A stretch of DNA of 64,000 bases. Origin: Thermoplasmata archaeon (GTDB taxonomy: Archaea > Thermoplasmatota > Thermoplasmata > Thermoplasmatales > Thermoplasmataceae). The translations under genes were made by a program, and so were the position numbers. The notes under the pieces were generated by a model, which worked only from the letters and a program-made list of their open reading frames with translations, had not been told where the DNA came from and did no database searches. Within the stretch, counting starts at the first letter, position 1. Each line of letters begins with the position of its first letter. Where the stretch lies: the NCBI GenBank assembly GCA_021820525.1, contig JAKADM010000005.1:52584-116583 (forward strand), written 5' to 3'. This document shows, piece after piece, positions 16,434-26,447 of the stretch.

Positions 16434-17903
16434 ATGATGTGTGAACTGATGCTTAAATTTGAGAGAGTCCAAATCAGAGAAGAGGATCCAGTTGAAAGGG
16501 CAAAGAGTTTTAAGGTTGAACCCTTGATAGGCTATTCTGATCAGGAAGCTACAACAGAGGCATCACGTTGTATAGGATGTAACATTTGCACTCAGGCATG
16601 CCCTGCAAGTTTAGATATTGGGGCCTACATTAACAGTACGGCAGTGGGTGATCCAGCGCAGACCGTTAGAATTGTCTTTGAAAATCTTCCCTTCCCTGCC
16701 ATAATAGGAAGGGTCTGCACACACAACTGTGAAGATATCTGTGTCATGTACGATACAGGGGGACCCCTTGCCATAAGACATCTTAAGAGATATGCAGCAG
16801 ATAAGTTCGATGATTATTCAAAGGTAATTAATGTAAAGAAGAGAGGTTTTATAAATAAAAAGGTAGCAGTGATAGGCGCAGGGCCTGCAGGATTGAGCGC
16901 TGCGTACTATCTTTCAATCCAGGGTGTCAGGGTAACGGTTTTCGAAGAACTGCCTGTAACTGGTGGATTTATGAGGGTTGGAATACCCAGATACAGGCTT
17001 CCAGATGGTGTCCTGGATAAGGAAATCGGATACATACAGTCACAGGGTGTGGAAATTAAGCTGAATACAAAGGTTGGAAGGGACATTACATTTAAGGAAA
17101 TACTTGAGAACTATGATGCTGTTTTCCTTGGAGTTGGAAACCACAGCCCAAGGACCACTGGAACACCTGGTAGCGATGCTGAAAACTTCATGCATGCCAC
17201 AGAATTCCTGAAAAGGGTTGCCCTAAATGAGAAGATTCCTGTAGGAAAGAAGGTGGTAATCATAGGAGGAGGTTTTACCGCAAACGATGCGGCAAGATCA
17301 TCCATGAGGCTTGGTGCCGATACCATAAACATCATGTATAGAAGAAGGGAAGTTGACAGGCCGGGATATCCATCAATGAACGCAGAGGAAGAGATGGAAG
17401 AATCTCTAGATGAGAACGTTGGATATATGTGGGAGGTCACACCCTTTGAGTATGTAAAGAAGGGGAACAGAATAGTTCAGGTAAAATACTGGGAAAACCA
17501 GATGGTTTCAGACGGCACTGGAAGGGCCAGGCCGGTTCCGCAGAAGGAAAAAACATTTACCATGGATGTGGATTTTGTCATAGAAGCCACAGGTCAGGAA
17601 ACCGATTTTTCATTCCTCGGAGATGAATATGCAAGAAAATTGAGGCTGACACCGCACGGGCAGATAATAGTTGATCAGAACGGAATGACAAGCATACCCG
17701 GAGTATTTTCAGGCGGAGATTCTACAAATATGACCAGGGATCTCATATCTGCGGTAAGGGATGGCGACACAGCGGTTCTTGGCATACTGAATTACCTGAA
17801 TCTGATGGATCAGGTAAATGAGGAGTATCTGCCTCTTCTGGACAGGTGGAAAAAGTTTTCACCAAATTCTGCAAAGCTCGCCTATGCTGAAAGAATAAAG
17901 TGA
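16434..17903 (+). CDS. Glutamate-synthase small-subunit-like FeS flavoprotein
   Basis: A 489-residue protein. The N-terminal part has two cysteine groups, CIGCNICTQACP (about 43-54) and CTHNCEDIC (about 95-103), that bind two 4Fe-4S clusters as in GltD and NfnB-type proteins. Then come an FAD motif AVIGAGPAGLSAAY and an NAD(P) motif VVIIGGGFTANDAARS. Such proteins pass electrons between NAD(P)H and a partner. No glutamate synthase large subunit lies nearby, so it may serve another partner such as a sulfide dehydrogenase or ferredoxin reductase. ATGs at 16434, 16437 and 16449 are all possible starts. Confidence 0.85.
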   Translation: MMCELMLKFERVQIREEDPVERAKSFKVEPLIGYSDQEATTEASRCIGCNICTQACPASLDIGAYINSTAVGDPAQTVRIVFENLPFPAIIGRVCTHNCEDICVMYDTGGPLAIRHLKRYAADKFDDYSKVINVKKRGFINKKVAVIGAGPAGLSAAYYLSIQGVRVTVFEELPVTGGFMRVGIPRYRLPDGVLDKEIGYIQSQGVEIKLNTKVGRDITFKEILENYDAVFLGVGNHSPRTTGTPGSDAENFMHATEFLKRVALNEKIPVGKKVVIIGGGFTANDAARSSMRLGADTINIMYRRREVDRPGYPSMNAEEEMEESLDENVGYMWEVTPFEYVKKGNRIVQVKYWENQMVSDGTGRARPVPQKEKTFTMDVDFVIEATGQETDFSFLGDEYARKLRLTPHGQIIVDQNGMTSIPGVFSGGDSTNMTRDLISAVRDGDTAVLGILNYLNLMDQVNEEYLPLLDRWKKFSPNSAKLAYAERIK

Positions 17904-17907
17904 AACT

Positions 17908-17914
17908 TTTTTTA
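17908..17914 (+). terminator. Possible T-rich terminator
   Basis: A run of seven T residues begins 5 bp after the stop of the FeS flavoprotein gene, and further T-runs follow. Archaeal termination often uses such runs. No hairpin is seen. Confidence 0.3.
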
Positions 17915-18005
17915 TTTAAATCAAAAATTTTCTTAATTGAATTCTTCCCATTTAAAAAAATCGTATTTTTGGCCTAAATATCTTCGTCAAAGAAATGGGT
18001 TAAGA

Positions 18006-19334
18006 TTAATCCTTTTCCAAATAAATGCTGTCAAAGCCGGTATAGGGAACAAGAGCATCCGGTATCCTTATTCTCTTACCATCAGTGAAGTTTTCCATTA
18101 TGGCCACCATCATCCTTGTACTGGCCATGGCTGTTCCGTTGAGTGTGTGAACAAAGACATTTCCATCAGCTGTTCTGTACCTGATGTTCAGGGATCTTGC
18201 CTGATAATCCAGATCATTGGAAATACTTGCCAGTTCCCTGTATCTTCCCTGATGGGGGAACCATCCCTCTATGTCAAACTTTTTCGCTGCAAGGTTTCCC
18301 AGTTCTCCTGAGCAGGTATTTACAACACGATAGGGTATATTCAAACTCTGAAGGAACTCCTCCGTATTTTTTGTAAGTTCACTGAAATAGTCCCATGAAT
18401 CTTCAGGCCTGCAGAATACAAACTGCTCAACTTTTTTGAAGTAATGCACCCTGAATATGCCCTTTGTATCCTTCCCATGGGCACCAGCTTCCTTTCTGAA
18501 ACATGGTGAGAATCCCCCAACCTTCAAGGGCAGCTCCTTTGGCTCGATTATTTCATCCATGAGCATTGATGCAATGGGGTGTTCTGATGTGGATATGAGA
18601 TACATATCCTCCCCCTCTATCTTGTAAATGGCCTCATCGAAAGTGCCCTGGTCAGTGGCTTTCCAGACGGCGTTCCCTGAAATCATGGGTGGAGGTTCAA
18701 CCACTGAAAATCCTCTCTGGGAAATAAAGTCTATGGCATAATTGACAAGGGCAAGTTCAAGTTTTAAAAGTCTGTTTTTATTTATGTAAAATCTTGCTCC
18801 GGCTATCTTTGTGGCCCTGTCCAGATCAACCAAAGAGAAGTTCTCCATAATGTCAACATGGCTGTATGTCTTATCTATAATTTCATATTCCCCCATCCCG
18901 CCACTTTCTTTTTGGAAAGTACTGAGTGAATCCTCCCTGACCTTAGCCTTTCCTGATACTCTCAAAACCTGGTTGTTTTCATCCCCCTTGCATATGGGGA
19001 CCTCAGGATCAAGAATGTTTGGGATGGAATTAACTACCCTTTCTCTTTCCTCTTCAATACTTTTCTGTTCATTTTCAATTTTAGAAAGGGTTTCGTTTAT
19101 CTCCCTGACCTCTTCCTTAATGCCTTCAACATCCTTTCCCTCCTTCACAGCCTTTGATATCTCCAGGCTCCTTGCATTCCTTCGTGCCCTCAAATCATTT
19201 ATTTTTTTTATATTGTCCCTCCAGTGGGCATCAAGCAGAAGAAACTTTTCAACCGGAGCCGGATCCAGAAAACGGTTAACCATGGTCTCCCTGAACAGGG
19301 ACGGATTTTCCCTGAGGAGTTTTATATCAATCAT
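18006..19334 (-). CDS. serS: Seryl-tRNA synthetase (common, class II)
   Basis: A 442-residue enzyme of the common bacterial/eukaryal-like type, not the rare methanogen type. The N-terminal 110 residues form the long antiparallel coiled coil that grips the tRNA-Ser variable arm. The catalytic core has the motif 2 region FSPCFRKEAGAHGKDTKG and motif 3 region NGTAMASTRMM near the C-terminus. It charges tRNA-Ser with serine in the cytosol. The gene is convergent with the FeS flavoprotein gene and is followed by T-rich DNA. Confidence 0.95.
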   Translation of the reverse strand: MIDIKLLRENPSLFRETMVNRFLDPAPVEKFLLLDAHWRDNIKKINDLRARRNARSLEISKAVKEGKDVEGIKEEVREINETLSKIENEQKSIEEERERVVNSIPNILDPEVPICKGDENNQVLRVSGKAKVREDSLSTFQKESGGMGEYEIIDKTYSHVDIMENFSLVDLDRATKIAGARFYINKNRLLKLELALVNYAIDFISQRGFSVVEPPPMISGNAVWKATDQGTFDEAIYKIEGEDMYLISTSEHPIASMLMDEIIEPKELPLKVGGFSPCFRKEAGAHGKDTKGIFRVHYFKKVEQFVFCRPEDSWDYFSELTKNTEEFLQSLNIPYRVVNTCSGELGNLAAKKFDIEGWFPHQGRYRELASISNDLDYQARSLNIRYRTADGNVFVHTLNGTAMASTRMMVAIMENFTDGKRIRIPDALVPYTGFDSIYLEKD

Positions 19335-19455
19335 AAACTACAGGAAGATGAGGACATATATTAATTTTGATGGCTTTCCAGCAAAAAAATATAACTGATC
19401 AGTGGCAGAACGGCCATGGGTAGAATCTGATTATCTATTATATTGATTTTTTAGA

Positions 19456-20106
19456 TCAAATAGAATCCATTCTTGACTCGTAATTTTCATTGTAGGATTC
19501 CAGTTTGGGCTCATCATCATAAACGGGCTCTCTTGCGGATTGATTTGGAAAGGCTCTTGAAGCACCATGGGGATTTGGGGCAGCGAATGGTGCCGGGTTG
19601 AGTGCGCCTCTCCTCTCTTCCCTTATGGTTGTGGACATGCTTCCTCCAAGAAGGGATGTGGCGTTGAATATGATCAGGCTGCTTGGAACTATCAGAGTCA
19701 TGGTTGTGAGCACACCGTAAAAGGTCTGAGTGTCCACAGCAAGCTGGGATGATGCAGCCAGCGGCTTCACTGAGAAGGCAAAAATACCGTCCTTAAGGTA
19801 ATATCCCACAAGGCTGGCCTGCTGGACAGATGTGGATATGAGATATATGGACGTGAATATTATGAGTGCTGTCATTATGAGGGAAACTGAAAGTGCATCC
19901 TTTGCACTCCCGGCCTTTCGGCCGGAAACAAATCCTGCAGTAAAGGGCCCAACTATGGGAATCCACCATAGCAATATTATACTTACAAAGCTGTAAAGAA
20001 AGGCTTTCTTTGTGGAATATATATCATCATTTTTAGGTCTGAGACTGTCTCTCGTGTATCCCCTTCTATTTGTCTTACCAATAACAGACATATGTCTCAT
20101 GAACAT
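19456..20106 (-). CDS. Hypothetical membrane protein with cytosolic tails
   Basis: A 216-residue protein. It has a basic N-terminus (GKTNRRGYTRDSLRPK), about four membrane helices between residues 33 and 155, and a polar C-terminal tail rich in Pro, Ala, Arg and Asn. The first loop PFTAGFVSGRKAGSAKDAL resembles DUF5518/TMEM-like small membrane families, but I cannot assign it. ATG 20091 is an alternative start five codons in. A monocistronic gene between serS and apgM. Confidence 0.7.
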   Translation of the reverse strand: MFMRHMSVIGKTNRRGYTRDSLRPKNDDIYSTKKAFLYSFVSIILLWWIPIVGPFTAGFVSGRKAGSAKDALSVSLIMTALIIFTSIYLISTSVQQASLVGYYLKDGIFAFSVKPLAASSQLAVDTQTFYGVLTTMTLIVPSSLIIFNATSLLGGSMSTTIREERRGALNPAPFAAPNPHGASRAFPNQSAREPVYDDEPKLESYNENYESRMDSI

Positions 20107-20169
20107 ATGACAACAACTTTGTATAAAAATGTTTGGTTATTTTGAAAACATATTAAAATTCATAAATTT

Positions 20170-21387
20170 TTATGCTCCATACTTTTCAAGCCTGTCCGTA
20201 ATTTGAAGGGCATAGTTCATCAGATCTCCACTTTTGATGGTGAAGCCAGTGCGTGCGCATGCACCTTCACTGAACCTTTCAGATGGAATTTTTCGTATGC
20301 CAGAGGTATACAGGATAAGTGGAACGGGGTCTCCCGTATGCTCACCAGTGGTAGAAGATGTGGAATGGTCCCCTGTCAATATAACAAGGGCATCATCCTC
20401 GATCCCCAGGAGGTTGCCCATGGCCTCATCAATTCTTTCCATAACCCATTTTTTCTCCTCAGGGGATCTGTCATGGGCAGTTGCATCGGGTGCCTTAATG
20501 TTCATGAGAATAAAATCAAATTTGGATGAGTTCTCTCTTGCAGCCCTTAGCTTTCCAGTATAATTGGTGTTTTTTCCACCGGTTATTTCGGGAACCTCTA
20601 TTCTCTTGAGATCAATCATTTCTGCAAGACCCTTTATCATGGGTATGCCAATTATGTACGCACCTTTCATCCCATACTTTTCCTCAAAAGATGGAATAAC
20701 CGGTGCCTGCCCCGCCCCTCTAAGGAGAAGTTCATTTGCCGGAAGTTTTCCCTCATTGACCCTTTTTTTATTAAGGGGGGCTCCGTCAAGTATCTTTCTT
20801 GACCTCTCCAGATATTCATTCAATATTCTGGCAGTTTTATCTGCCTCCTTCTCGAGGGGTTCAACTCTCCTTATTTCCTCTCCTGCCTGATGGGGATCTG
20901 AGTCAGTAATCTTTTCCGAAAGGCCTGGACCATGCATTACCAGGGCAGCCCTGTGCTCAACCCCTGATTTTACCGTTATTTTCACATCCTCTATTTCCAT
21001 GGAAAGGGCATTGCTCAGTTCTTCTGTACTGTCTTCTATTCTTCCGGCCCTGCGGTCTATGACCTTATGGTCCTTTCTTGTTCCATAATTCGCCCTGAAG
21101 GCTATGTCGCCAGGCTTTACTTCCATGCCAAGTCCCATGGCTTCAAATGGGCCCCTTCCCGTATATACCTTTCTTGGATCATAACCAAGAATGGAAAGAT
21201 GGGATGTGTCTGAACCACATACCATACCCTGATCCACAGAATACATCAATCCAGATATACCGTTCCTTGCCATCCTGTTCATATTGGGGGTGTATGAGGC
21301 CTCCAGGGGAGTCCTGCCTCTAAATTTTTCCGAGGGTCTGTCCCCGAGGCCATCCATTATGATAAGAATTATGGATTTTTTCATCAC
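20170..21387 (-). CDS. apgM: Cofactor-independent phosphoglycerate mutase, archaeal type
   Basis: A 405-residue enzyme of the alkaline-phosphatase fold. The N-terminus [22 protein letters not shown] and the region [16 protein letters not shown] carry the metal-binding Asp and the nucleophilic Ser; the late motif [18 protein letters not shown] supplies further metal ligands. It interconverts 3- and 2-phosphoglycerate in glycolysis and gluconeogenesis. Length is normal for archaeal ApgM. Its start overlaps the stop of the SAH hydrolase gene by 4 bp, so it is translationally coupled in a three-gene operon. Confidence 0.94.
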   Translation of the reverse strand: MMKKSIILIIMDGLGDRPSEKFRGRTPLEASYTPNMNRMARNGISGLMYSVDQGMVCGSDTSHLSILGYDPRKVYTGRGPFEAMGLGMEVKPGDIAFRANYGTRKDHKVIDRRAGRIEDSTEELSNALSMEIEDVKITVKSGVEHRAALVMHGPGLSEKITDSDPHQAGEEIRRVEPLEKEADKTARILNEYLERSRKILDGAPLNKKRVNEGKLPANELLLRGAGQAPVIPSFEEKYGMKGAYIIGIPMIKGLAEMIDLKRIEVPEITGGKNTNYTGKLRAARENSSKFDFILMNIKAPDATAHDRSPEEKKWVMERIDEAMGNLLGIEDDALVILTGDHSTSSTTGEHTGDPVPLILYTSGIRKIPSERFSEGACARTGFTIKSGDLMNYALQITDRLEKYGA

Positions 21388-22628
21388 GTTCCCTCTGTCC
21401 AGGAATTGGCATATTTGATCTGTTCCTCTGTGGGCTCATCAATTTCAATTCCCTGGCTTTTTAATCTTATCTTTGCCACTTCCATATCCACTGTTTCAGG
21501 CACTGCATATACGGCTGGCTTCAGATCCTTATAATTCTTCACAAGATATTCTGCCGTCAGTGCCTGTATGGCAAAACTCATGTCCATTATTTCCACGGGA
21601 TGTCCCTGGCCGGAAGCAAGATTGACCAGCCTTCCGTCTGATATTAGATATACCGTATTGCCATTCTTCAATTTATATGACTTTACTGATTCCCTCACCT
21701 GTTTGGATTCAACGGACTCTTTTTCAAGTCTTTCTGTATCAATTTCATTATTGAAATGTCCTGCGTTTGATAATATTATGCCATCCTTCGCTTCCATAAT
21801 GGAATCCATATTTACCACAGATTTCATTCCCGTGGCTGTTACAACCATATCTGATTCTTTTATTGCCTTCCTGATGGGCATCACATCATAGCCCTCCATG
21901 GTTGCCTCATTGGCCTTCACAGGATCTATTTCTGTGACGGTTACCCTTGCCCCCATGCCCTTCATTCTCAAGGCAATGCCCTTTCCGCAATATCCATACC
22001 CCACAACAGTGACCCTCTTTCCCGCAAGGAGTATATTGGTGGAGTTCATTATTCCATCAAGGGCGCTCTGGCCTGTGCCATATCTGTTGTCAAAGAGATG
22101 TTTCATATTGGCGTCATTCACATCAAACATTGGAAACCTGAGGGCTCCCTGCTTTTCCATCACTTTCAGCCTGTTGACGCCTGTGGTAGTTTCCTCATTC
22201 CCTCCAATAATATTTTCAATAAGATCCATTCTGTCTATATGCAGCAGTTTTACAAGATCACCGCCATCATCCACAATGATATTGGGCTTTGAATCAAGAA
22301 CCCTGTGCAGGTAATCATAATATTCCTCTTCAGTTTCCCCTTTTTTAGCGTTCACATCCATTTTATAGTCATTCTTTAAGGAAGCAACCACGGAATCGTC
22401 TGTGCTAAGGGGATTGCAAGAAGCCATGTGCACTTCGGCTCCACCCTCTTTCAAAAGGAGGGCAAAGATTCCGGTCTTTGCCTCAACGTGAAGGGCCATT
22501 CCAACCCTTATACCCTTAAAGGGTTTTTCCTTCAGAAATCTCTCTCTTATGCTTGCACTCACTGGCATATGGGTTCTTGCCCAGTCCAGCCTCAAATATC
22601 CCTTATTTTGTAAATCATTCATTTCCAT
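21384..22628 (-). CDS. ahcY: S-adenosylhomocysteine hydrolase
   Basis: A 414-residue NAD-containing enzyme that splits S-adenosylhomocysteine into adenosine and homocysteine, clearing the inhibitor made by methyltransferases. Diagnostic features are the NAD fold VTVVGYGYCGKGIALRMKG, the substrate region TTTGVNRLKVMEKQGALRFP, the motif NAGHFNNEID, and the C-terminal end QIKYANSW with the conserved Tyr. Length fits archaeal enzymes, which lack the 40-residue insert of plant and some bacterial forms. It overlaps the reductase gene upstream by 10 bp and apgM downstream by 4 bp. Confidence 0.94.
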   Translation of the reverse strand: MEMNDLQNKGYLRLDWARTHMPVSASIRERFLKEKPFKGIRVGMALHVEAKTGIFALLLKEGGAEVHMASCNPLSTDDSVVASLKNDYKMDVNAKKGETEEEYYDYLHRVLDSKPNIIVDDGGDLVKLLHIDRMDLIENIIGGNEETTTGVNRLKVMEKQGALRFPMFDVNDANMKHLFDNRYGTGQSALDGIMNSTNILLAGKRVTVVGYGYCGKGIALRMKGMGARVTVTEIDPVKANEATMEGYDVMPIRKAIKESDMVVTATGMKSVVNMDSIMEAKDGIILSNAGHFNNEIDTERLEKESVESKQVRESVKSYKLKNGNTVYLISDGRLVNLASGQGHPVEIMDMSFAIQALTAEYLVKNYKDLKPAVYAVPETVDMEVAKIRLKSQGIEIDEPTEEQIKYANSWTEGT

Positions 22629-23227
22629 TCACCCGGATCTATATTCAAAAGGATTCCCCCATTAATAAGTGTAATTCTTTTTACAGCATTCCTTCTTATG
22701 GATGAGACTGCAGGCATTCTAATACCACCATCTTCAAGAATCACAGAAGCAATGAAAACATACATTTCGTCAACAAAGCCACCCTTCAAAAAGGATTCTG
22801 CAGTTATTTTGCCACCCTCCACAAGCAAATTCCTGTATCCCATGGAATACAGAATTTCCAGGGATTTTGCAAGGTCAAAGGGTGTGCCGCATTTAATATA
22901 TTGGATATTTCCAAAAATTCCATCTTTCATCTCATTTAGAATTAAGGTTTTTCTCTCTCCATGCAGTATTTTATAATTTTTTCCATCGATCGTGAGCCTT
23001 GGATCGATTACTATTCTTGCGCTTTTGCAATTGCCACCAACCTTGAGTTCAGGATCATCCAGGATCACTGTGTTTTTTCCAATGATTATCCCATCGGACT
23101 TCTCTCTCAGAGACAATACTCTCTTCCAGTCCTCATCTGAGGAGAGGGCAACCCTCCTTCCATCAGGCCCAGAGATATAGCCGTTTAGGCTCTGAGCCAT
23201 ATTCAAAATAATGTGGGGTCTGTTCAC
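22619..23227 (-). CDS. RibD C-terminal-type reductase of archaeal riboflavin synthesis
   Basis: A 202-residue single-domain protein of the RibD_C/dihydrofolate-reductase fold. It begins RPHIILNMAQSLNGYISG and contains the NADPH-binding segments DGIIIGKNTVILDDP and NLLVEGGKITAESFL. In archaea the stand-alone protein (ArfC) reduces 2,5-diamino-6-ribosylamino-pyrimidinone phosphate, an early riboflavin step. No deaminase domain is attached, as expected in archaea. It is the first gene of the operon with the SAH hydrolase and ApgM; the link between these functions is not obvious. Confidence 0.85.
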   Translation of the reverse strand: MNRPHIILNMAQSLNGYISGPDGRRVALSSDEDWKRVLSLREKSDGIIIGKNTVILDDPELKVGGNCKSARIVIDPRLTIDGKNYKILHGERKTLILNEMKDGIFGNIQYIKCGTPFDLAKSLEILYSMGYRNLLVEGGKITAESFLKGGFVDEMYVFIASVILEDGGIRMPAVSSIRRNAVKRITLINGGILLNIDPGEWK

Positions 23228-23449
23228 CTCTATGTATATTTTCCTCTAAGTTATCTTTTCCCATAAAACCGGGCTGTTTTTATTCCATCCAGGCAGGAAA
23301 ACTATATCACCTCATCATATTCTAAGAAAAGTGGCGGTGTGTTAATTTAATTTTCAGAGACAGGATACATATCAAGTTTAAAATAACAAATTCAATCAGA
23401 GCCTTACTTTGATTCATAACTCTTAATTACGCCACAGGAATAATGAATT

Positions 23450-25510
23450 ATGGAATTATCCTTAATAGAGAGACTCACAGAAGGAGCAGTTGAAAAATCA
23501 TCCTTTTCTCTCTATCCACATCAGAAAGAATCCATAGAATTGATAGAACAGGATAAGAGTGTACTGGTTTCAGTTCCAACCGCCTCTGGAAAATCCTTAA
23601 TTGCATACTATGCCATATTGAGGATCTTAAAGAAAGGTGGAAAGGCCATATATATTGCACCACTGAAAGCACTTGTAAAGGAAAAGTTCGATGAAATAAG
23701 AAATATCGTGGGCCCAGAATTCACTGTGGGAATAAGCATGGGTGATTACGATTCTGGCAGTGATATTATAAAAAGATTCGATGTGCTCGTATGCACATCT
23801 GAAAAGGCAGATTCCATGATGCACCATTCTCCTGATTATTTCAGTGAATTAGCTCTAATGGTTATAGATGAAGTTCACAATATTGGAGATCAGACAAGAG
23901 GTCCAACAATTGAAATGATCATCACAGTTGCGAAAAGAATCAATCCTGAGATACAGATGGTTTTGCTTTCTGCCACTTTGAAGAATTATAAGCAGATAGG
24001 AAAATGGCTCAATGCCGAAACAGTTGTAAGTGATTTCAGGCCAGTTCCCCTGAAAAAATTTATAATTAACAGAAAAAAGGTAATGGATGTAAATCTTGAG
24101 GAAAGGGGAAGGTTAAAAAATGATATCACAGACATAGTCGAAAAGACGCTGGATGAAGGGGGCCAGGTTCTAATTTTTTTAAACACACGGAAGAGGGCAG
24201 AAGGGTTTGCCAGAGACATGGCCAATGTGCTGAAGGCAAAATATCTCAGAAATGAATTAAAATTTCCATCTGATGACTCATCAAGATTTGTGGAACTTTT
24301 AAAGGAAACTTCACCCTATGGTGTTGCATTCCACCATGCAGGTCTGCCCTATTCCTACAGGGAATTTATAGAAGAGAACTTTAAGGCCGGAAATCTGAAG
24401 GTTTTAACTGCAACTCCCACACTTGCGGCAGGCATAAATCTGCCAGCAAGAGTTGTAATAATAAGGGATCTTACAAGATTTTCTGATGGATATACAACAT
24501 ACATATCAAACATGGAAATCGAGCAGATGCTTGGAAGGGCTGGCAGGCCCAGGTATGATAAATATGGTGAAGCCTACATATATTGCCCAACAGACAATGC
24601 CATGGAAAAGGTAAGAGACTTTCTGGAAAACGGTTCAGAGGAGATCAAATCATCCCTTGGGACAGAAAGGGTAATGGGTTTTAACACCCTTGCCCTCATA
24701 AGTACAAGCTTATGTATGACAGAGGAGGATATACAAAACTTTTACAGGGAAACACTTTACAGTGCCCAGAATGGATGGGAGAGACTTTCTGCAATGGCAG
24801 AACATAGCATCAAGATACTGAAGGAAAATGGTTTTGTGGAAAAGAAAAACGGAATGCTCATTCCCACGGAACTTGGAAGGTTAACCACATCCCTGTATAT
24901 AGATCCAAGAACAGCCATAGAAATACTGGAAATGCTTGAATCCGAAACAATAAATGAGGATAAGATTCTTTACCACGTATGCAGAACACCTGATATTATG
25001 CCCCTATTTTACAACCAGAAGGATGAAGAGATTGTTAGAAGTTTCTTTTATGAACTGGAAGAGGAACCTGAAAGTGAAGGGGATCTGGCAGCAGCAAAAA
25101 CCGCCTTAATGCTAAAGCAGTGGATAGAGGAGAAGCCTCTTTATGAGATCGAAGAGATGTTTGCCGTTGGATCCGGCGATATAGAGGCAAAGAAATCTTC
25201 AGCAGAGTGGATAACCTATTCCGCTTCAAGGCTTGCCAGGCATTACAGAAGAGAGTACGCTCCATTCATCGATATGCTGAGCCTCAGAATATCTGAGGGT
25301 ATTAAGAAAGAGATCATACCTCTTGTTTCCATACCCGGTGTGGGAAGAGTAAGGGCAAGATTACTGTACAATCATGGGTTCAGGTCATTCCAGGAGCTTG
25401 CAGGGGCAAAGGCGTCTGATATATCTGCCATCAAGGGCTTTTCAAATGTAATGGCTGAGAGGATAATTTCCTATGCTGCGAATCAGGTGAATAAAAGTGG
25501 TTCTGATTAA
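23450..25510 (+). CDS. hel308: Ski2-like DNA helicase Hel308/Hjm
   Basis: A 686-residue superfamily 2 helicase. It has Walker A VPTASGKS (42-49), DEVH box at 140-143, motif III LLSATL, the arginine-finger region QMLGRAGRPRYD, then a winged helix and a helical ratchet domain. The C-terminus ends in a helix-hairpin-helix VSIPGVGRVRARLLYNHGF, characteristic of Hel308, which unwinds lagging strands at stalled forks. It opens a six-gene cluster; its stop overlaps the start of trm5 by 14 bp. Confidence 0.93.
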   Translation: MELSLIERLTEGAVEKSSFSLYPHQKESIELIEQDKSVLVSVPTASGKSLIAYYAILRILKKGGKAIYIAPLKALVKEKFDEIRNIVGPEFTVGISMGDYDSGSDIIKRFDVLVCTSEKADSMMHHSPDYFSELALMVIDEVHNIGDQTRGPTIEMIITVAKRINPEIQMVLLSATLKNYKQIGKWLNAETVVSDFRPVPLKKFIINRKKVMDVNLEERGRLKNDITDIVEKTLDEGGQVLIFLNTRKRAEGFARDMANVLKAKYLRNELKFPSDDSSRFVELLKETSPYGVAFHHAGLPYSYREFIEENFKAGNLKVLTATPTLAAGINLPARVVIIRDLTRFSDGYTTYISNMEIEQMLGRAGRPRYDKYGEAYIYCPTDNAMEKVRDFLENGSEEIKSSLGTERVMGFNTLALISTSLCMTEEDIQNFYRETLYSAQNGWERLSAMAEHSIKILKENGFVEKKNGMLIPTELGRLTTSLYIDPRTAIEILEMLESETINEDKILYHVCRTPDIMPLFYNQKDEEIVRSFFYELEEEPESEGDLAAAKTALMLKQWIEEKPLYEIEEMFAVGSGDIEAKKSSAEWITYSASRLARHYRREYAPFIDMLSLRISEGIKKEIIPLVSIPGVGRVRARLLYNHGFRSFQELAGAKASDISAIKGFSNVMAERIISYAANQVNKSGSD

Positions 25511-26447
25511 ACACGCCAGGGTTGCAAAAAAGGATGGGGAAAGGGCAATCCTGAGCCTTAAGGGAAGGGGTTTGATTAATCAGGAATTCCCCATAAGCTC
25601 GGATGACAATTTTGTGTATATTCCATTAACTGGGGATCTTGAAAACGGAGAAGTTGTTGAGATTGACACAGATCCAAGGCCCACAAGGGTAATGGCCACG
25701 GGCCACGCAGGAGGTTTTGATCTGATTGGATCCATAGCCATAATACACGAAAGAAGCGGAGGAAGGGTTCAGAGCATAAGGGATTTCATAATAAAGGTTA
25801 AGCCCAATATAAAAACAATATATCTTGACAGGGGAATTGATGGCGAAATGAGGCTCAGAAATCTTGAACTTCTCTATGGGGACGATAATCCTGCAACACT
25901 ATACAAGGAGAACGGGCTGACAATGAAGGTTGATGTGCGCAGCACATACTTTTCACCTAGGCTTTCCACTGAAAGATACATAGTTGCAAAATCCATAAGA
26001 GGTGGAGAAAAAGTTTTTGATATGTTCTCAGGTATTGGCCCCTTCAGCCTTAATATGGCAAGGCTGACTCAATGTGAGATTGAAGCCTGCGACATAAATC
26101 CAAGGGCTGTGGAACTTTTCAGGGAAAATATATCCATGAATAAACTTAAGGGCAATATTTCTGCAAGCTGTGGCGATTCCTACCAGTACCTTGAAGATTC
26201 CGGTGATTTTGATAGAATAATAATGAATAACCCTGTTAACCAGTATAGGAATCTGGAAGAGGTTTTAAAACATTTGATAAACCATGGAAAGTTAAATATT
26301 TACTATATTGAGACAATAGAGGGGATTGAAAGGCAAATGGAATTCATCGAGGAGATGAATATGAAACTTCTTTCAAAGAGGGTTGTTCACGGCTATTCCC
26401 GGAACAAATTTATGTTTTCACTGGAATACGAGAGGCAGATTAGATGA
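25497..26447 (+). CDS. trm5: tRNA (guanine37-N1)-methyltransferase Trm5 family
   Basis: A 316-residue class I methyltransferase. An N-terminal domain precedes the signature VRSTYFSPRLSTER and the SAM-binding loop DMFSGIGPFSLNMA, both typical of Trm5. The catalytic motif reads NNPVNQY where Trm5 proteins often have NLP, a small deviation. Trm5 methylates G37 next to the anticodon, preventing frameshifts; some archaeal paralogues also make wyosine derivatives. Start GTG or ATG at 25497 lies within hel308; the 3' end overlaps uppS by 4 bp. Confidence 0.85.
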   Translation: MVLIKHARVAKKDGERAILSLKGRGLINQEFPISSDDNFVYIPLTGDLENGEVVEIDTDPRPTRVMATGHAGGFDLIGSIAIIHERSGGRVQSIRDFIIKVKPNIKTIYLDRGIDGEMRLRNLELLYGDDNPATLYKENGLTMKVDVRSTYFSPRLSTERYIVAKSIRGGEKVFDMFSGIGPFSLNMARLTQCEIEACDINPRAVELFRENISMNKLKGNISASCGDSYQYLEDSGDFDRIIMNNPVNQYRNLEEVLKHLINHGKLNIYYIETIEGIERQMEFIEEMNMKLLSKRVVHGYSRNKFMFSLEYERQIR